From contig UCIV01000018.1 in the NCBI GenBank assembly GCA_900472575.1, forward strand, positions 269,452-333,451: a stretch of 64,000 nt of DNA, written 5' to 3'. Shown piece after piece: positions 24,562 through 34,053 of the stretch. Below the pieces are notes generated by a model. That model made no database searches. It was given only the letters and a program-made list of their open reading frames with translations, and was not told the origin of the DNA. Numbering within the stretch: position 1 is the stretch's first letter; each line of letters opens with the position of its first letter. A program made the position numbers and the translations under genes. The stretch is from Hyphomicrobiales bacterium. GTDB taxonomy: Bacteria; Pseudomonadota; Alphaproteobacteria; Rhizobiales; Rhizobiaceae.

Positions 24562-27107
24562 GCCGCCGCATGATCCCGACCGCGACCTACCGCATCCAGT
24601 TCCGCAATGGCATGACCTTCGATCGCGCCGCAGCGCTCGTGCCTTATCTCAAGCGCCTGGGCATAAGTCATCTCTATGCCTCGCCGATCTTCACCGCCAC
24701 GACCGGTTCCACCCACGGTTATGATGTTATCGACGCCAACGAGATCGATCCGGCGATCGGCGGCCGGGAAGGTTTCGACCGGATGGTGAAGGCGCTGAAG
24801 GCAGAAGACCTCGGTCTGATCCTTGACATCGTGCCGAACCATATGGCCGCCTCGCTCGAAAATCCCTGGTGGCGCGATGTCATCGAGCATGGCGAAAAAA
24901 GCCGTTACGCCCATCATTTCGATATCGACTGGTTACGCCGCCTCACCCTGCCCTTCCTCGGCGACACGTTCGAAGCGGTGCTGGAAGCAGGGGAAATCGC
25001 GCTTAAACCTGACCCGAAAACTGGCAAACCGGCCCTCGCCTATTTCGATACTTTCTATCCCCTGAGCCCGGAAACCTACCCCGGCAGCGAAACGGGAGTG
25101 CTGCAGATTGCCGACAAAGCCGTCATTGCCGATCTCCATGACCGGCAGCCCTATCGGCTGATGTCCTGGCGGGATGCATCACGCGATCTCTCCTATCGCC
25201 GCTTTTTTGAGATCACCGGGCTCGCAGGTGTCCGCGTCGAGGATGACGATGTCTTCGACGACACGCATCGCCTGATCCTTCAGCTGGTTCGCTCAGGCGC
25301 CGTCGATGGCCTGCGCGTCGACCATATCGATGGACTTGCCGATCCCAAAGCCTATCTCGAACGCCTTCGACAGGAAGCCGGGCAGGACTGTTACATCGCG
25401 GTCGAAAAGATCCTTGGCGAAGGAGAGGATCTTGCGCCCGACTGGCCTGTCTCCGGCACGACAGGATACGAGTTCATTGCGACCCTAAGCGACGCCCTTG
25501 TGGACGGCGAAAGGTTACCCCAGCTTCATGCGGCTTACGCGGCATTGACCGGGGCGTCTCCTGACATGGCAGATGAGCTGCGCGCAGCCAAATTGCTGAT
25601 GGTTGACAACAACTTCGCGGGCGAAGTTGAAACCCTCGTGAAGCTTGCTGAATCAATACTTGAAGAACGGCCGGAGGCAGCCGCTATTTCATCGGAGGCG
25701 ATCAGGGCCGGGCTCAGGGAACTGCTGGTGGCCTTCCCCGTGTATCGCACCTACGGCACCGCCGATGGCATGCCCCCCGAAGGCCGTCAGATGCTGGAAA
25801 AGGTCGCAACCGATATCCGGCGCAGCAAGACGACAGCAGATCTTTCCGCCCTGCCGTTCCTGGCAAAGATCCTGAACGGCGACCTCGCGCCCCAGCTTTC
25901 ACACAAGGCCTCGACATTCCGCACCCGCTTCCAGCAATTGACCGGGCCGTTGATGGCGAAGTCAGTGGAAGATACGCTCTTCTTCCGACACCACGCTTTG
26001 ATTGCTCTCAATGAGGTCGGTGCTGAACCTCTGCCGCGAGAGTTTTCGCTGGACCGTTTCCACGAACAGATGATCGAGCGGCAGAAGCGCCAGCCGGATG
26101 CGCTTTCAGGCACCTCCACCCACGATACCAAGCGGGGCGAAGACGCTCGCGCACGGCTTTATGCATTGAGTGAAGCGCCGAAGATCTGGGCTGACGCAGT
26201 CGAACGTTGGCGACGGGCCAACAGTGCTTCCGTAACCCATCTTGACGATGGGCCAGCGCCGGAGCCCGCCGTGGAATGGATGCTGTATCAGGCATTGGCT
26301 GGCGTCTGGCCAGCCGACCTGACGCCGGATGACGCCATGGGCCTTGCCAAACTGAAGGAACGTTTTCAAACATATGCCGAAAAGGCAATCCGCGAGGCAA
26401 AGCTGCGAACCAATTGGGCGGATGGCAAAACGCATTACGAGGCAGCCGTTAAGAACTACATCCATGCGATGCTCTCACCCGAAAACGACGTCTTCCTCGT
26501 GGACTTTGCCTCCACTCTCCGCCCATTTTTCCGCGCTGGCAGCGTCAACTCAATTTCCCAGACAATCATCAAGCTGACGGCTCCCGGCGTGCCTGATGTC
26601 TATCAGGGCAGCGAGACCTGCGACCTGTCGCTGGTTGATCCTGACAACCGGCGCGAACCGGATTTCGAAAGCCTGTCGCAACAGTTTTCGGAAGCTGGAG
26701 AGCTCGATACATCCTCCGAAGAGGGATGGTTGAGCGGTCACTTCAAACAGCAGATTATCGGCAGGATATTGAAGCTCCGCCGGACCCTACCCGATCTCTT
26801 CCGTAACGGCGAGTATCTCCCGCTGGAAGTGAACGGCGTACGCGCGAAGAACATTGTCGCTTTAGCGCGGCATGATGATCGCAATGCCTTGCTCGTGGTG
26901 ACACCACGCCATGTTCTGGAGGCATTGCAGGATCTGGCATCATCCCGCTCCGCCCACTGGGCCGTGACGCGTGTCGTATTACCGCTACCGCTTGCGGAAC
27001 GGCGTTACCGGGATATTTTTTCGGGCCGTATCTTTGATTTTTCCCGTGATGCTTCGGTCAACTGGGCATTTGCCGATCATCCTTTCGCAGTCCTGCTGGC
27101 AGAATGA
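24558..27107 (+). CDS. treY: Malto-oligosyltrehalose synthase
   Basis: Isomerises the reducing end of a glucan to an alpha,alpha-1,1 bond to form maltooligosyl trehalose. The 849-residue length is near the family norm. Motifs are TATYRIQFRNGMTFDRA at the start, GSTHGYDV, LDIVPNHMA, GLRVDHIDGLADP (catalytic Asp), AVEKILGEGEDL (catalytic Glu) and SGTSTHDTKRGEDARAR. It is translationally coupled to treZ. A terminator follows at 27131. No other glycogen gene is nearby. Confidence 0.96.
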   Translation: MSRRMIPTATYRIQFRNGMTFDRAAALVPYLKRLGISHLYASPIFTATTGSTHGYDVIDANEIDPAIGGREGFDRMVKALKAEDLGLILDIVPNHMAASLENPWWRDVIEHGEKSRYAHHFDIDWLRRLTLPFLGDTFEAVLEAGEIALKPDPKTGKPALAYFDTFYPLSPETYPGSETGVLQIADKAVIADLHDRQPYRLMSWRDASRDLSYRRFFEITGLAGVRVEDDDVFDDTHRLILQLVRSGAVDGLRVDHIDGLADPKAYLERLRQEAGQDCYIAVEKILGEGEDLAPDWPVSGTTGYEFIATLSDALVDGERLPQLHAAYAALTGASPDMADELRAAKLLMVDNNFAGEVETLVKLAESILEERPEAAAISSEAIRAGLRELLVAFPVYRTYGTADGMPPEGRQMLEKVATDIRRSKTTADLSALPFLAKILNGDLAPQLSHKASTFRTRFQQLTGPLMAKSVEDTLFFRHHALIALNEVGAEPLPREFSLDRFHEQMIERQKRQPDALSGTSTHDTKRGEDARARLYALSEAPKIWADAVERWRRANSASVTHLDDGPAPEPAVEWMLYQALAGVWPADLTPDDAMGLAKLKERFQTYAEKAIREAKLRTNWADGKTHYEAAVKNYIHAMLSPENDVFLVDFASTLRPFFRAGSVNSISQTIIKLTAPGVPDVYQGSETCDLSLVDPDNRREPDFESLSQQFSEAGELDTSSEEGWLSGHFKQQIIGRILKLRRTLPDLFRNGEYLPLEVNGVRAKNIVALARHDDRNALLVVTPRHVLEALQDLASSRSAHWAVTRVVLPLPLAERRYRDIFSGRIFDFSRDASVNWAFADHPFAVLLAE

Positions 27108-27130
27108 GACGCTGAAGATCGGACAAGAAG

Positions 27131-27160
27131 AAACCGCCGGACTTTTCAGCCCAGCGGTTT
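27131..27160. terminator. Bidirectional terminator after treY and after the small peptide genes
   Basis: AAACCGCCGG (27131-27140) pairs with CCAGCGGTTT (27151-27160) with one mismatch. The plus side is followed by TCTGTCTCG after TTTT, the minus side by a T-rich TTTCTTCTTG, so it ends transcription from both sides. Confidence 0.75.
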
Positions 27161-27188
27161 TCTGTCTCGCTAAATATTTGTGTCGGGC

Positions 27189-27263
27189 TTAACGAAGCCC
27201 GAAAAACGAAAGAATTGCGAGGACTATGACAACGGCTCCAACGAGCCAGACAATGCTGTTCAT
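27189..27263 (-). CDS. 24-residue single-pass membrane peptide, copy 2
   Basis: A 25-codon ORF on the minus strand starts at 27263 with AGGAGAAC eight bases upstream and ends in TAA. The peptide begins MNSIVWLVGAVVIVLAIL and ends SFFGLR, i.e. one hydrophobic helix with a short basic C-terminus. It shares 16 of 24 residues with the second peptide at 27310. Two separate good ribosome sites and conservation within the pair support real translation. Function unknown; small membrane peptides often tune a membrane enzyme or stress response. Confidence 0.7.
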   Translation of the reverse strand: MNSIVWLVGAVVIVLAILSFFGLR

Positions 27264-27309
27264 GATGTTCTCCTGATAGGTTTGAAACCGTAAAGCGACA
27301 TGCTCCCGG

Positions 27310-27384
27310 TCACGCAAAACCGACAAGATTGAGAACCGCGATGACGATCACGACTGCTCCGACCAACCAAATGATACTGTTCAT
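27310..27384 (-). CDS. 24-residue single-pass membrane peptide, copy 1
   Basis: A 25-codon ORF starts at the ATG at 27384 after AAAAGGAGAACGTA (strong ribosome site) and ends in TGA. The peptide begins MNSIIWLVGAVVIVIAVL and ends NLVGFA. It is 46 bases upstream of its paralogue at 27189, so both may be on one transcript. The pair looks like a recent tandem duplication with both members kept. It is below usual gene-calling length and may be absent from annotations. Confidence 0.7.
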   Translation of the reverse strand: MNSIIWLVGAVVIVIAVLNLVGFA

Positions 27385-27493
27385 TACGTTCTCCTTTTGA
27401 TGTCGCAAAAGTGAACGGTCGCAACCCCAAAAGGTTCCCGGATCCACACGCTGTCGGGCGTCATTTTCAGACGCACGCAAATGACGCAAAAAG

Positions 27494-27898
27494 TTATGGC
27501 CCATCCCGCCTCAAGCCCGAATTTCGATCGAGCTTTCCGTGCTCTGCCTTGTCAAAATATTGGTTGGACAGCAGCCAGCCCTTGAGCGGTCTGAGCGGCA
27601 GGATGCAGGTCAGAAGCAGAAACGGAAGCGAGGTGAAGAAATGGATCCAGAACGGAGGCTGGTATATTGCCTCGATCAGGACCGCCAGCGCCACGCTCGG
27701 CACGCAGGCAAAACATACCACGAAAAAAGCCGGCCCATCGGCAGGGTCGGCAAACCCGTAGTCCAGACCGCAGACCTCGCAATTCGGCTTCATCGAAAGG
27801 AAGCCATCGAATAAATGGCCCTGCCCGCAGCGCGGGCAGCGACCTCGTAACCCTGTATTAGACGGCGAAAGTGTCGGCCAGTGCGCTTCATGTCCCAT
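27494..27898 (-). CDS. DUF983 family membrane protein with zinc-ribbon-like motif
   Basis: A 134-residue protein with CPRCGQGHLFDGFLSMKPNCEVCG (two CxxC pairs, zinc-ribbon-like) near the N-terminus and two membrane segments (ALAVLIEAI and SLPFLLLTCIL regions). This is the DUF983 family; function unknown. The ATG at 27898 follows GAGGAAG; the longer in-frame start is less supported. It is upstream of the small peptide genes on the same strand. Confidence 0.85.
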   Translation of the reverse strand: MGHEAHWPTLSPSNTGLRGRCPRCGQGHLFDGFLSMKPNCEVCGLDYGFADPADGPAFFVVCFACVPSVALAVLIEAIYQPPFWIHFFTSLPFLLLTCILPLRPLKGWLLSNQYFDKAEHGKLDRNSGLRRDGP

Positions 27899-28036
27899 GG
27901 ATCCGGCTTCCTCTCGAAATTCATCTGAAGAATGCCTAGCGCTGAACATTAGCAATCATCAAGGTAGCAAGATGTAGCGCGTCAATCTGCCCATCTCAAA
28001 AGATGCACTCATCAAAAATGCAACCCTGATTGGGGG

Positions 28037-28333
28037 TTAATCCCAGATTCGCTCGCGCTTTACATACCGGTCAACGATCTTCAGGCTGCGATCAGGCTGG
28101 ATCATATAGGTTTCATGCACCTCGCGACCCACCTGGTTGGTGAATTCATGCGAGAACGTGCTGCCGACAGGCGATTTGGTAAGCCTCGTGCGCGGCTGGC
28201 CGCCATAGGTGATGCTGCCGGGTATCGGAGCAAGGCCAGGCCCGTTGTTGAAGCTGTAGCCGACGGTGGTGGCCGAGGCAGAGCAGCCCGCAAGAGCGAG
28301 CGCCAGGATGGATAAGACAAGAGCCGGTTTCAT
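28037..28333 (-). CDS. Small lipoprotein, unknown function
   Basis: A 98-residue protein with a lipoprotein signal (MKPALVLSILALALAGC, lipobox LALAGC) and a mature domain of about 80 residues that ends KIVDRYVKRERIWD. I do not recognise a family. No partner gene is obvious; the amidase is divergent. Confidence 0.75.
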   Translation of the reverse strand: MKPALVLSILALALAGCSASATTVGYSFNNGPGLAPIPGSITYGGQPRTRLTKSPVGSTFSHEFTNQVGREVHETYMIQPDRSLKIVDRYVKRERIWD

Positions 28334-28493
28334 GGCATTATCCTTGAACGGAAGGACCGTCTGCGCGATCCCTTTCTTTGGTGATGATGATGAAATAGGG
28401 CTCTGCGAATAATTCCGCTACCCTTGCCGAAGATATCGGCTACATCTTTGAGCCAGCCATTCCAATGAAGCCAGCCCATTTAAGGAAGCATTC

Positions 28494-29855
28494 GTGAGAA
28501 GACCTGTTTCCGGCATGTCCGTTGCCGAGATGTCGATGCTGATTCACTCGGGCGTCATGAGCCCCGTAGAGATCGCCGAGGCCGTTTTCGATGCCATAGA
28601 TCGCCACGCCGACAAATCCGTTTTCATATCGCTCCTGAAAGACCGCGCCATGGACGAAGCAGCGGCCGCTGCCAAGCGTGTCGCAGACGGCCGTTCACTC
28701 GGCTTGCTGGATGGCATCCCGATCGCTTGGAAGGACCTGTTCGACATCAAGGGACTGGCGACGACGGCGGGCTCCACGGTGTTGTCGACCAAAGCGCCGG
28801 CTACGAAGGATGCCGCGGTGGTCGATCTCGTGCGGCAGTCCGGCATGGTTGCGATCGGCCGAACCAACATGAGCGAATTCGCCTTTTCCGGCATCGGCAT
28901 CAACCCGCATTACGGCACGCCGCATAACCCGAAAAGCACCGATGTGCCGCGCGTCTCCGGCGGCTCGTCCTCCGGTTCCGCGGTTGCGGTTGCGGCAGGC
29001 CTCGTTCCGGTCGCGATCGGCACCGATACCGGCGGCTCTATCCGCATCCCTGCCGCCTTCAACGGCATTGTCGGCTACAAGGCAAGCCGCGGCCATTATT
29101 CGATGGATGGCGTATTCCCGCTGGCAAAGAGCCTCGATTGCCTCGGCCCGCTCTGCCGCACCGTCCAGGACGCCATCTGGGTCGATGCCGCCATGCGTGG
29201 CGCTACCCGGCCGGAGATCACCCGCGCCACGGACGCAAGGCTTGATATCGTCGTGCCGGAAAACGGCGTATTCGACGGCGCCGAACCGGGCGTCATTGAC
29301 GCTTTCGAAACCGCCCTTGCCCGCCTCGAAAAAGCCGGTGCCCGTATCGAACGCATCCGTATTCCGGCATTCGATGCGATCACCGATCTCGTCAAGGCCC
29401 GCGGCGCGCTCGTCACGGCGGAAGCCTTTGCCCTGCACCGCGAACGCCTGACCGGCGCCATTGCAGATCAGATCGATCCACGCGTCGTAGCCCGCATCAA
29501 GCTCGGTGAAAAGACAAGCATGGCCGATTATATCGACATACTCGATATTCGCCGCCGTCTGACCAAGGAAACAGAAGACCTCATCGCCGGACGCATTGTG
29601 GCCTTCCCGTCGGTCGCCCATGTCGCGCCGGCAATCGATCCGCTGCTCGCCGATGACGACCTGTTCTTTGCCGTGAATGGCAAGACATTGCGTAATACCG
29701 GCTTCGGCAATTTCCTCGACTGGTGCGGCGTTTCCATTCCCTGCGGCACCGGCGATGCCGGAATGCCGGTCGGCTTGCTTCTCTCGGGCGTTGCCGGAGA
29801 TGACGAAAAGCTGCTCACCGCAGCGCTTCGATACGAGGACGTCATCCGGGGATGA
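28494..29855 (+). CDS. Amidase signature family protein
   Basis: A 453-residue amidase. The catalytic Ser-cisSer-Lys triad is in WKDLFDIKG (Lys) and SGGSSSGSAVAVAAG with GTDTGGSIRIPAAF (Ser pair). Family members hydrolyse amides such as indole-acetamide, or act as GatA in tRNA-dependent amidation; here there is no gatB/gatC partner, so it is a stand-alone amidase with unknown substrate. The start is a GTG preceded by AAGGAAG. Confidence 0.9.
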   Translation: MRRPVSGMSVAEMSMLIHSGVMSPVEIAEAVFDAIDRHADKSVFISLLKDRAMDEAAAAAKRVADGRSLGLLDGIPIAWKDLFDIKGLATTAGSTVLSTKAPATKDAAVVDLVRQSGMVAIGRTNMSEFAFSGIGINPHYGTPHNPKSTDVPRVSGGSSSGSAVAVAAGLVPVAIGTDTGGSIRIPAAFNGIVGYKASRGHYSMDGVFPLAKSLDCLGPLCRTVQDAIWVDAAMRGATRPEITRATDARLDIVVPENGVFDGAEPGVIDAFETALARLEKAGARIERIRIPAFDAITDLVKARGALVTAEAFALHRERLTGAIADQIDPRVVARIKLGEKTSMADYIDILDIRRRLTKETEDLIAGRIVAFPSVAHVAPAIDPLLADDDLFFAVNGKTLRNTGFGNFLDWCGVSIPCGTGDAGMPVGLLLSGVAGDDEKLLTAALRYEDVIRG

Positions 29856-29861
29856 TACGAT

Positions 29862-29883
29862 CTGGAGGGGTAAGCCCCTCCAG
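29862..29883. terminator. Hairpin between amidase and rsmJ (convergent)
   Basis: CTGGAGGGG-TAAG-CCCCTCCAG is a perfect 9-bp stem and 4-base loop in the 36-base gap. No U-run on either side, so termination is likely but not certain. Confidence 0.55.
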
Positions 29884-29891
29884 CACATGCC

Positions 29892-30518
29892 TTACGCCAG
29901 ATCTCCGGTCGCCTTCGCAGTCACAAACACATCATACCGGGTGCTTTTCCCGATGATCTGATGGCTGGGCTTGCGAATACCCGGCATCGGATCGGCGCGC
30001 AGGGGCCATTTCAGAACCACCCTTTTCTGCGCGTTTTCCAGTGCGACCTGCATCAGTTGCAGAGAATCCGGATCGTCGCCGACGATCTCGCGGATCAACC
30101 GCATCTCCTTCTTCACCAGCGCCGTTTTATCGCGCGGCGGGTGCATGGGATCGATGAGAATGATCTGAGGCTTTAGCTGCGGAATAAGCGCGCAGGAATC
30201 GCCGTGCAGCAGCGTCATCCGCGCAACCGTCTCCGCATGACGCCCGCCTTCCGCTTCTGCCCGTTTCAATCCTTCGGCAAGCAGCGCATGCATCGTCTCG
30301 GAGCGCTCAATCAGCGTCACGTTTGCGCCAAGCGATGCAAGGAGAAACGCATCGCGCCCAAGCCCTGCTGTCGCATCGACGACTTCCGGGGCCGTATTTC
30401 CGGAGAAGCCGACAGCATTTGCCAATCCCTGTTTGCGCCCTTCGTTGGAGCGAAACCGGTGACCGACAGCCCCACCGACGAAATCGACAACCAGATCGGA
30501 TTTTTCGAGTTTCTGCAC
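29892..30518 (-). CDS. rsmJ: 16S rRNA (guanine-1516-N2)-methyltransferase family protein
   Basis: A 208-residue SAM-dependent methyltransferase. VVDATAGLGRDAFLLASLGANV is the SAM motif and LIDPMHPPR is the DPMxPxR catalytic loop of RsmJ. It should N2-methylate a guanine in 16S rRNA helix 45 region. It starts 12 bases after the pseudouridine synthase stop on the same strand, so two RNA-modifying genes are linked. Confidence 0.85.
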   Translation of the reverse strand: MQKLEKSDLVVDFVGGAVGHRFRSNEGRKQGLANAVGFSGNTAPEVVDATAGLGRDAFLLASLGANVTLIERSETMHALLAEGLKRAEAEGGRHAETVARMTLLHGDSCALIPQLKPQIILIDPMHPPRDKTALVKKEMRLIREIVGDDPDSLQLMQVALENAQKRVVLKWPLRADPMPGIRKPSHQIIGKSTRYDVFVTAKATGDLA

Positions 30519-30530
30519 GATGGACCGATC

Positions 30531-31202
30531 TCAGAAAGGGGTTGGCGCCGTGAACGTCACGTCCGATCCGTCAGGCTTGCGGAAGCTCAGCTCTTCGGCA
30601 TGGAGCATCAGACGGTCGGCAGCAGCCAGCGCCTCGCCCTCCGCGTAAAATTCGTCGCCGAGAATAACATGGCCGAGTGCCTTCATATGCACCCGCAACT
30701 GATGGGTCCGCCCGGTCATCGGAAACAAGCGAAGCCGCGTCCTGTTCTCGCCATGCCCGATAACCTGCCATCGCGTCAGCGCAGGCTTGCCATGTTCATG
30801 ATCCACACGGTGACGAGGCTTGTTGTCGGGATCGATGGCAAGCGGCAGATCGATCACCCCCTCCTCGCCCTCGACCCTGCCCCAGACTTCCGCGACATAG
30901 GACTTTTTCGTCTCCCGCGCCTCAAACTGCGCTGCGACGAACGCATGTGCCTTGCGGTTCAGCGACATCAGCACGATGCCGGACGTATCCTTGTCGAGCC
31001 GATGGACGATCAGCGCTTTGGGAAACTCTTTCTGCACCCGCGTCAAAAGACTGTCGCTCAGCGCCGGATGACGGCCGGGAACGGAAAGAAGACCGCTCGG
31101 CTTGTCGCAGACCAGAAAATCCCGGTCACGGTGCAGGATGGTCAGATAGGGATCGAGCGGCGGATGATAGATCGGAGAAACATCGGAAAGCGCAGTCGTC
31201 AC
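30531..31202 (-). CDS. RluA-family RNA pseudouridine synthase
   Basis: A 223-residue pseudouridine synthase. HRLDKDTSGIVLMSLNRKAH holds the catalytic Asp, and DKPSGLLSVPGRH and RTHQLRVHMKALGHVILGDEFY are family motifs. It modifies a uridine in rRNA or tRNA; the RluA/TruC-like subgroup is not certain. It lies between the tRNA-Met gene and rsmJ. Confidence 0.9.
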   Translation of the reverse strand: MTTALSDVSPIYHPPLDPYLTILHRDRDFLVCDKPSGLLSVPGRHPALSDSLLTRVQKEFPKALIVHRLDKDTSGIVLMSLNRKAHAFVAAQFEARETKKSYVAEVWGRVEGEEGVIDLPLAIDPDNKPRHRVDHEHGKPALTRWQVIGHGENRTRLRLFPMTGRTHQLRVHMKALGHVILGDEFYAEGEALAAADRLMLHAEELSFRKPDGSDVTFTAPTPF

Positions 31203-31261
31203 GATGGAGCCATCCGGGAAATGCGAGCCGTAAAATCAGAAACTTACAGCTTGTAGAAAAT

Positions 31262-31338
31262 TGGTAGCGGGGGGCGGAATTGAACCGCCGACCTCAGGGT
31301 TATGAATCCTGCGCTCTCACCAACTGAGCTACCCAGCC
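31262..31338 (-). tRNA. tRNA-Met (anticodon CAT), elongator type
   Basis: On the minus strand the 77-base gene reads GGCTGGGTAGCTCAGTTGG at the 5' end, has loop TTCATAA with anticodon CAT, a T arm GGCGG-TTCAATT-CCGCC and an encoded CCA. It is not the initiator type (D arm GCTC/GAGC). Two helix defects are visible: U4 opposite C69 in the acceptor stem and A31 opposite C39 in the anticodon stem, plus a terminal G1-U72 wobble. An Ile2 (k2C) identity is possible for a CAT tRNA but Met is preferred. Confidence 0.9.
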
Positions 31339-31386
31339 ACACCAACGAAGCTGCTTTTAAAGCATCCGCTCCGAGGAATGAGCGGC

Positions 31387-31415
31387 TTATAAAGGCAGGC
31401 CGCGAACCTTGTCAA
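31387..31415 (-). promoter_or_regulatory. Sigma70-like promoter of the tRNA-Met gene
   Basis: TTGACA (31415-31410, minus) and TTATAA (31392-31387) with a 17-base spacer, about 50 bases upstream of the tRNA 5' end. This is the clearest promoter in the window. Confidence 0.8.
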
Positions 31416-31501
31416 GCATATGACAGGAGAAAAACAAAGGAGTTTCAAACCTCCGTTTTCATCCAGTTCCCCGCCCTTGAGAAGTAGGGAACTCTTGGAG
31501 A

Positions 31502-32698
31502 TCAGGCCGCAACCGGCTGTGCAAGAAGTTGCTTCAGCGAAGCTTCCGCCTCTTCCGCACGCTCCGAGCGTTCGATGAAACCACCGCCATAAACCCGCGC
31601 ATCGGCACCGGGTGCCGAATAAAGAACGCAGGCCTGGCCCGGTGCGACACCCGCTTCGCCGATCGATAGATCGACATAGACACCGCGCTCATCCACATGC
31701 AGCGTGGCCGGTGTCGGCGGGCGGGTGGAACGAACTTTGGCGAAACACGCGAAGCCTTCGCGCGCATCGCTTTCGAGTGACGAATCGCCGAGCCAGTTCA
31801 TGTCGCGCAGATAGACGCGATGCGTATCGAGCGCTTCCTTCGGTCCGACGATGACACGACGCGAACGGGCATCGAGATAGACGACATAAAGCGGCTCGCC
31901 CGTGGCGACGCCCAGCCCCTTGCGCTGACCGATCGTGTAGTGAACGATCCCTTCGTGGCGACCGAGCACACGCCCGTCCATATGCACGATATCGCCGGCA
32001 AGCGCCGCGTTCGGCTTCACCTTGCTGATGATGTCGGCATATTTGCCGGCGGGCACGAAGCAGATGTCCTGGCTGTCGGCCTTCTTGGCAACGACGAGCC
32101 CCATCTCTTCAGCAAGCTCGCGCACCTGTGCCTTCGACATGCCGCCGAGCGGAAACCGCAGGTAGTCGATCTGCTCCTGGGTCGTCGCAAATAGGAACCA
32201 GCTCTGGTCGCGATCGCTGTCGATTGGGCGATAGAGCGCGCGACGGTTCGGGTTATCTGCAGTCGGATTGGCGGACGAGCGGATATAGTGGCCAGTCGCC
32301 AGCGCATCGGCACCGAGTTCCTGAGCCGTTGCCAGAAGATCGGCAAACTTGACCGTCTGGTTGCAGGCAACGCAGGGAACCGGCGTCTCGCCCATCGCAT
32401 AGGCTTCGGCAAACGGATTGATCACCGTCTCACGGAACCGCTTTTCGTAGTCGAGCACATAATGCGGAATGCCGAGCGTTTCGCAGACGCGGCGTGCATC
32501 GTCGATATCCTGACCGGCGCAGCACGAACCGGCGCGGTGAACCGCAGCGCCATGATCGTAAAGCTGCAGCGTGATGCCTAGAACATCATAGCCCTGTTGT
32601 TTCAGAAGCCCGGCCACGACAGAGGAATCCACGCCGCCCGACATGGCGACGACCACGCGCGTATCTTCCGGCTTCTTGTCAAAATCCAGCGTATTCAC
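31502..32698 (-). CDS. mnmA: tRNA-specific 2-thiouridylase
   Basis: Puts sulfur on U34 of Lys, Glu and Gln tRNAs. The 398-residue enzyme has the PP-loop [23 protein letters not shown], the catalytic Cys in [13 protein letters not shown], and [14 protein letters not shown] with the second Cys, then the C-terminal [11 protein letters not shown] barrel region. A GTG at 32698 with GAGAG upstream is the likely start. It is downstream of the tRNA and not coupled to the next gene. Confidence 0.95.
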   Translation of the reverse strand: MNTLDFDKKPEDTRVVVAMSGGVDSSVVAGLLKQQGYDVLGITLQLYDHGAAVHRAGSCCAGQDIDDARRVCETLGIPHYVLDYEKRFRETVINPFAEAYAMGETPVPCVACNQTVKFADLLATAQELGADALATGHYIRSSANPTADNPNRRALYRPIDSDRDQSWFLFATTQEQIDYLRFPLGGMSKAQVRELAEEMGLVVAKKADSQDICFVPAGKYADIISKVKPNAALAGDIVHMDGRVLGRHEGIVHYTIGQRKGLGVATGEPLYVVYLDARSRRVIVGPKEALDTHRVYLRDMNWLGDSSLESDAREGFACFAKVRSTRPPTPATLHVDERGVYVDLSIGEAGVAPGQACVLYSAPGADARVYGGGFIERSERAEEAEASLKQLLAQPVAA

Positions 32699-32833
32699 GG
32701 GACAACTCTCGCTGCAATATCTTATGCGCCGCATCTATCAGCGGCACGTTGCGCCCGAGGAGGGATCGGCCGCCTGCCGGGCAATGTCGACCGGATATAG
32801 AAACTATTCTTTCCGCATGCAAGCACCAGCAAA

Positions 32834-33955
32834 TCAGGACTGTAATGCAGCCTGATGTGCGGCATGCACGGGGGCAACGCCGTTGCCGTCCAGCGGCCGG
32901 TCGGTCCGCACCTTGGGCAGTGCCTGCGGATATTCCCGTTGGATGAACTCGATAAGCTTTTCGCGCACCTCGCAGCGGATATCGAAGACCTTTGGCGCAC
33001 TGCTGGCAGAGGCGAGAATACGGATTTCCATGACGTTTTCCCGAAAATCCGTCACCTGAACCGCCACGACCTTCCTGTCCCAGAGTTTAGAAGCAGCCGT
33101 GATCTCCTCTACCTTTGAACGGACAACAGAAACCGGGATCGTGTAATCGAGATAGATCATCACGGTCCCAATCAGCGCCGAGCTTTCACGCGTCCAGTTC
33201 TGGAAAGGGTTCTCGATGAAATAGGAGAGCGGCAGGATCATCCGCCGCCAGTCCCACAGCTTTACCACTACATAAGTCGAGGTAATCTCCTCGACATTGC
33301 CCCACTCGCCTTCGACGATCAGCGCATCGTCGATACGGATCGGCTGGGTAATCGCAAGCTGGATGCCGGCAAATATGTTCTTCAGCATCGGCTGCAGCGC
33401 GAGACCGAGAACGATACCGGCGACACCGGCCGACGCCAGCACGCTGACACCATATTGTTGCACCGCCGGGAAGGTCATCAGCATGGCGGCGATCGTCAGC
33501 ACGATGATCATAGCCCCTGCAATACGCTCCGCGATACGTGACTGCGTCACGTGGGTGCGTGCAAGCAGATTGTCTTCCGCATCCAGTTTGAAACGGCGCA
33601 GATAAACGGTCATCCAGATATGCAATGCCGCCTTTGCCGACCAGCCGACAACTAGGATGAAGGCGATCAGAAGGAGATGCCGGATAATCTCGGCAGGGCG
33701 CGCGGCAAGTGGCGCGACCGTGGCAGCAAAGGATAGCGTGGCCGTGAGGATGGCAAGCCTGAGCGGCCGAGTTCCCCTGGACACAAGAGAACGCCAGAAC
33801 AGATCCTTATTCTCGACCAGGCGTGTTAGAATCCGGAATGCCAGCCGATGCATGGCAAGGCCGATCGCGATGGCGGCAGCCAGCACACCAAGGCTCACCA
33901 TCCAGTTCGGCAGCCAATCTGTATATTGGCGAAACTCTGCGATAAACTGGTTCAT
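32834..33955 (-). CDS. MscS-family mechanosensitive channel
   Basis: A 373-residue membrane protein with about five hydrophobic segments and the MscS core: GVSVLASAGVAGIVLGLALQ pore helix, IQLAITQPIRIDDALIVEGEWG and YVVVKLWDWRRMILPLSYF beta domain. It opens under membrane tension to release solutes during hypo-osmotic shock, or it may serve a regulatory role. The C-terminal 100 residues form the usual mixed domain. Separate from the mnmA transcript by 135 bases. Confidence 0.92.
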   Translation of the reverse strand: MNQFIAEFRQYTDWLPNWMVSLGVLAAAIAIGLAMHRLAFRILTRLVENKDLFWRSLVSRGTRPLRLAILTATLSFAATVAPLAARPAEIIRHLLLIAFILVVGWSAKAALHIWMTVYLRRFKLDAEDNLLARTHVTQSRIAERIAGAMIIVLTIAAMLMTFPAVQQYGVSVLASAGVAGIVLGLALQPMLKNIFAGIQLAITQPIRIDDALIVEGEWGNVEEITSTYVVVKLWDWRRMILPLSYFIENPFQNWTRESSALIGTVMIYLDYTIPVSVVRSKVEEITAASKLWDRKVVAVQVTDFRENVMEIRILASASSAPKVFDIRCEVREKLIEFIQREYPQALPKVRTDRPLDGNGVAPVHAAHQAALQS

Positions 33956-34053
33956 CGGAGTTCAGTTAGGGTGCAGCGCAACATAGAAAAGTGCGGCCGC
34001 AAAAATATCATCTTTCTCCGACTTCATGCCGCAATTGGGGTGAGGAGCGTTTC

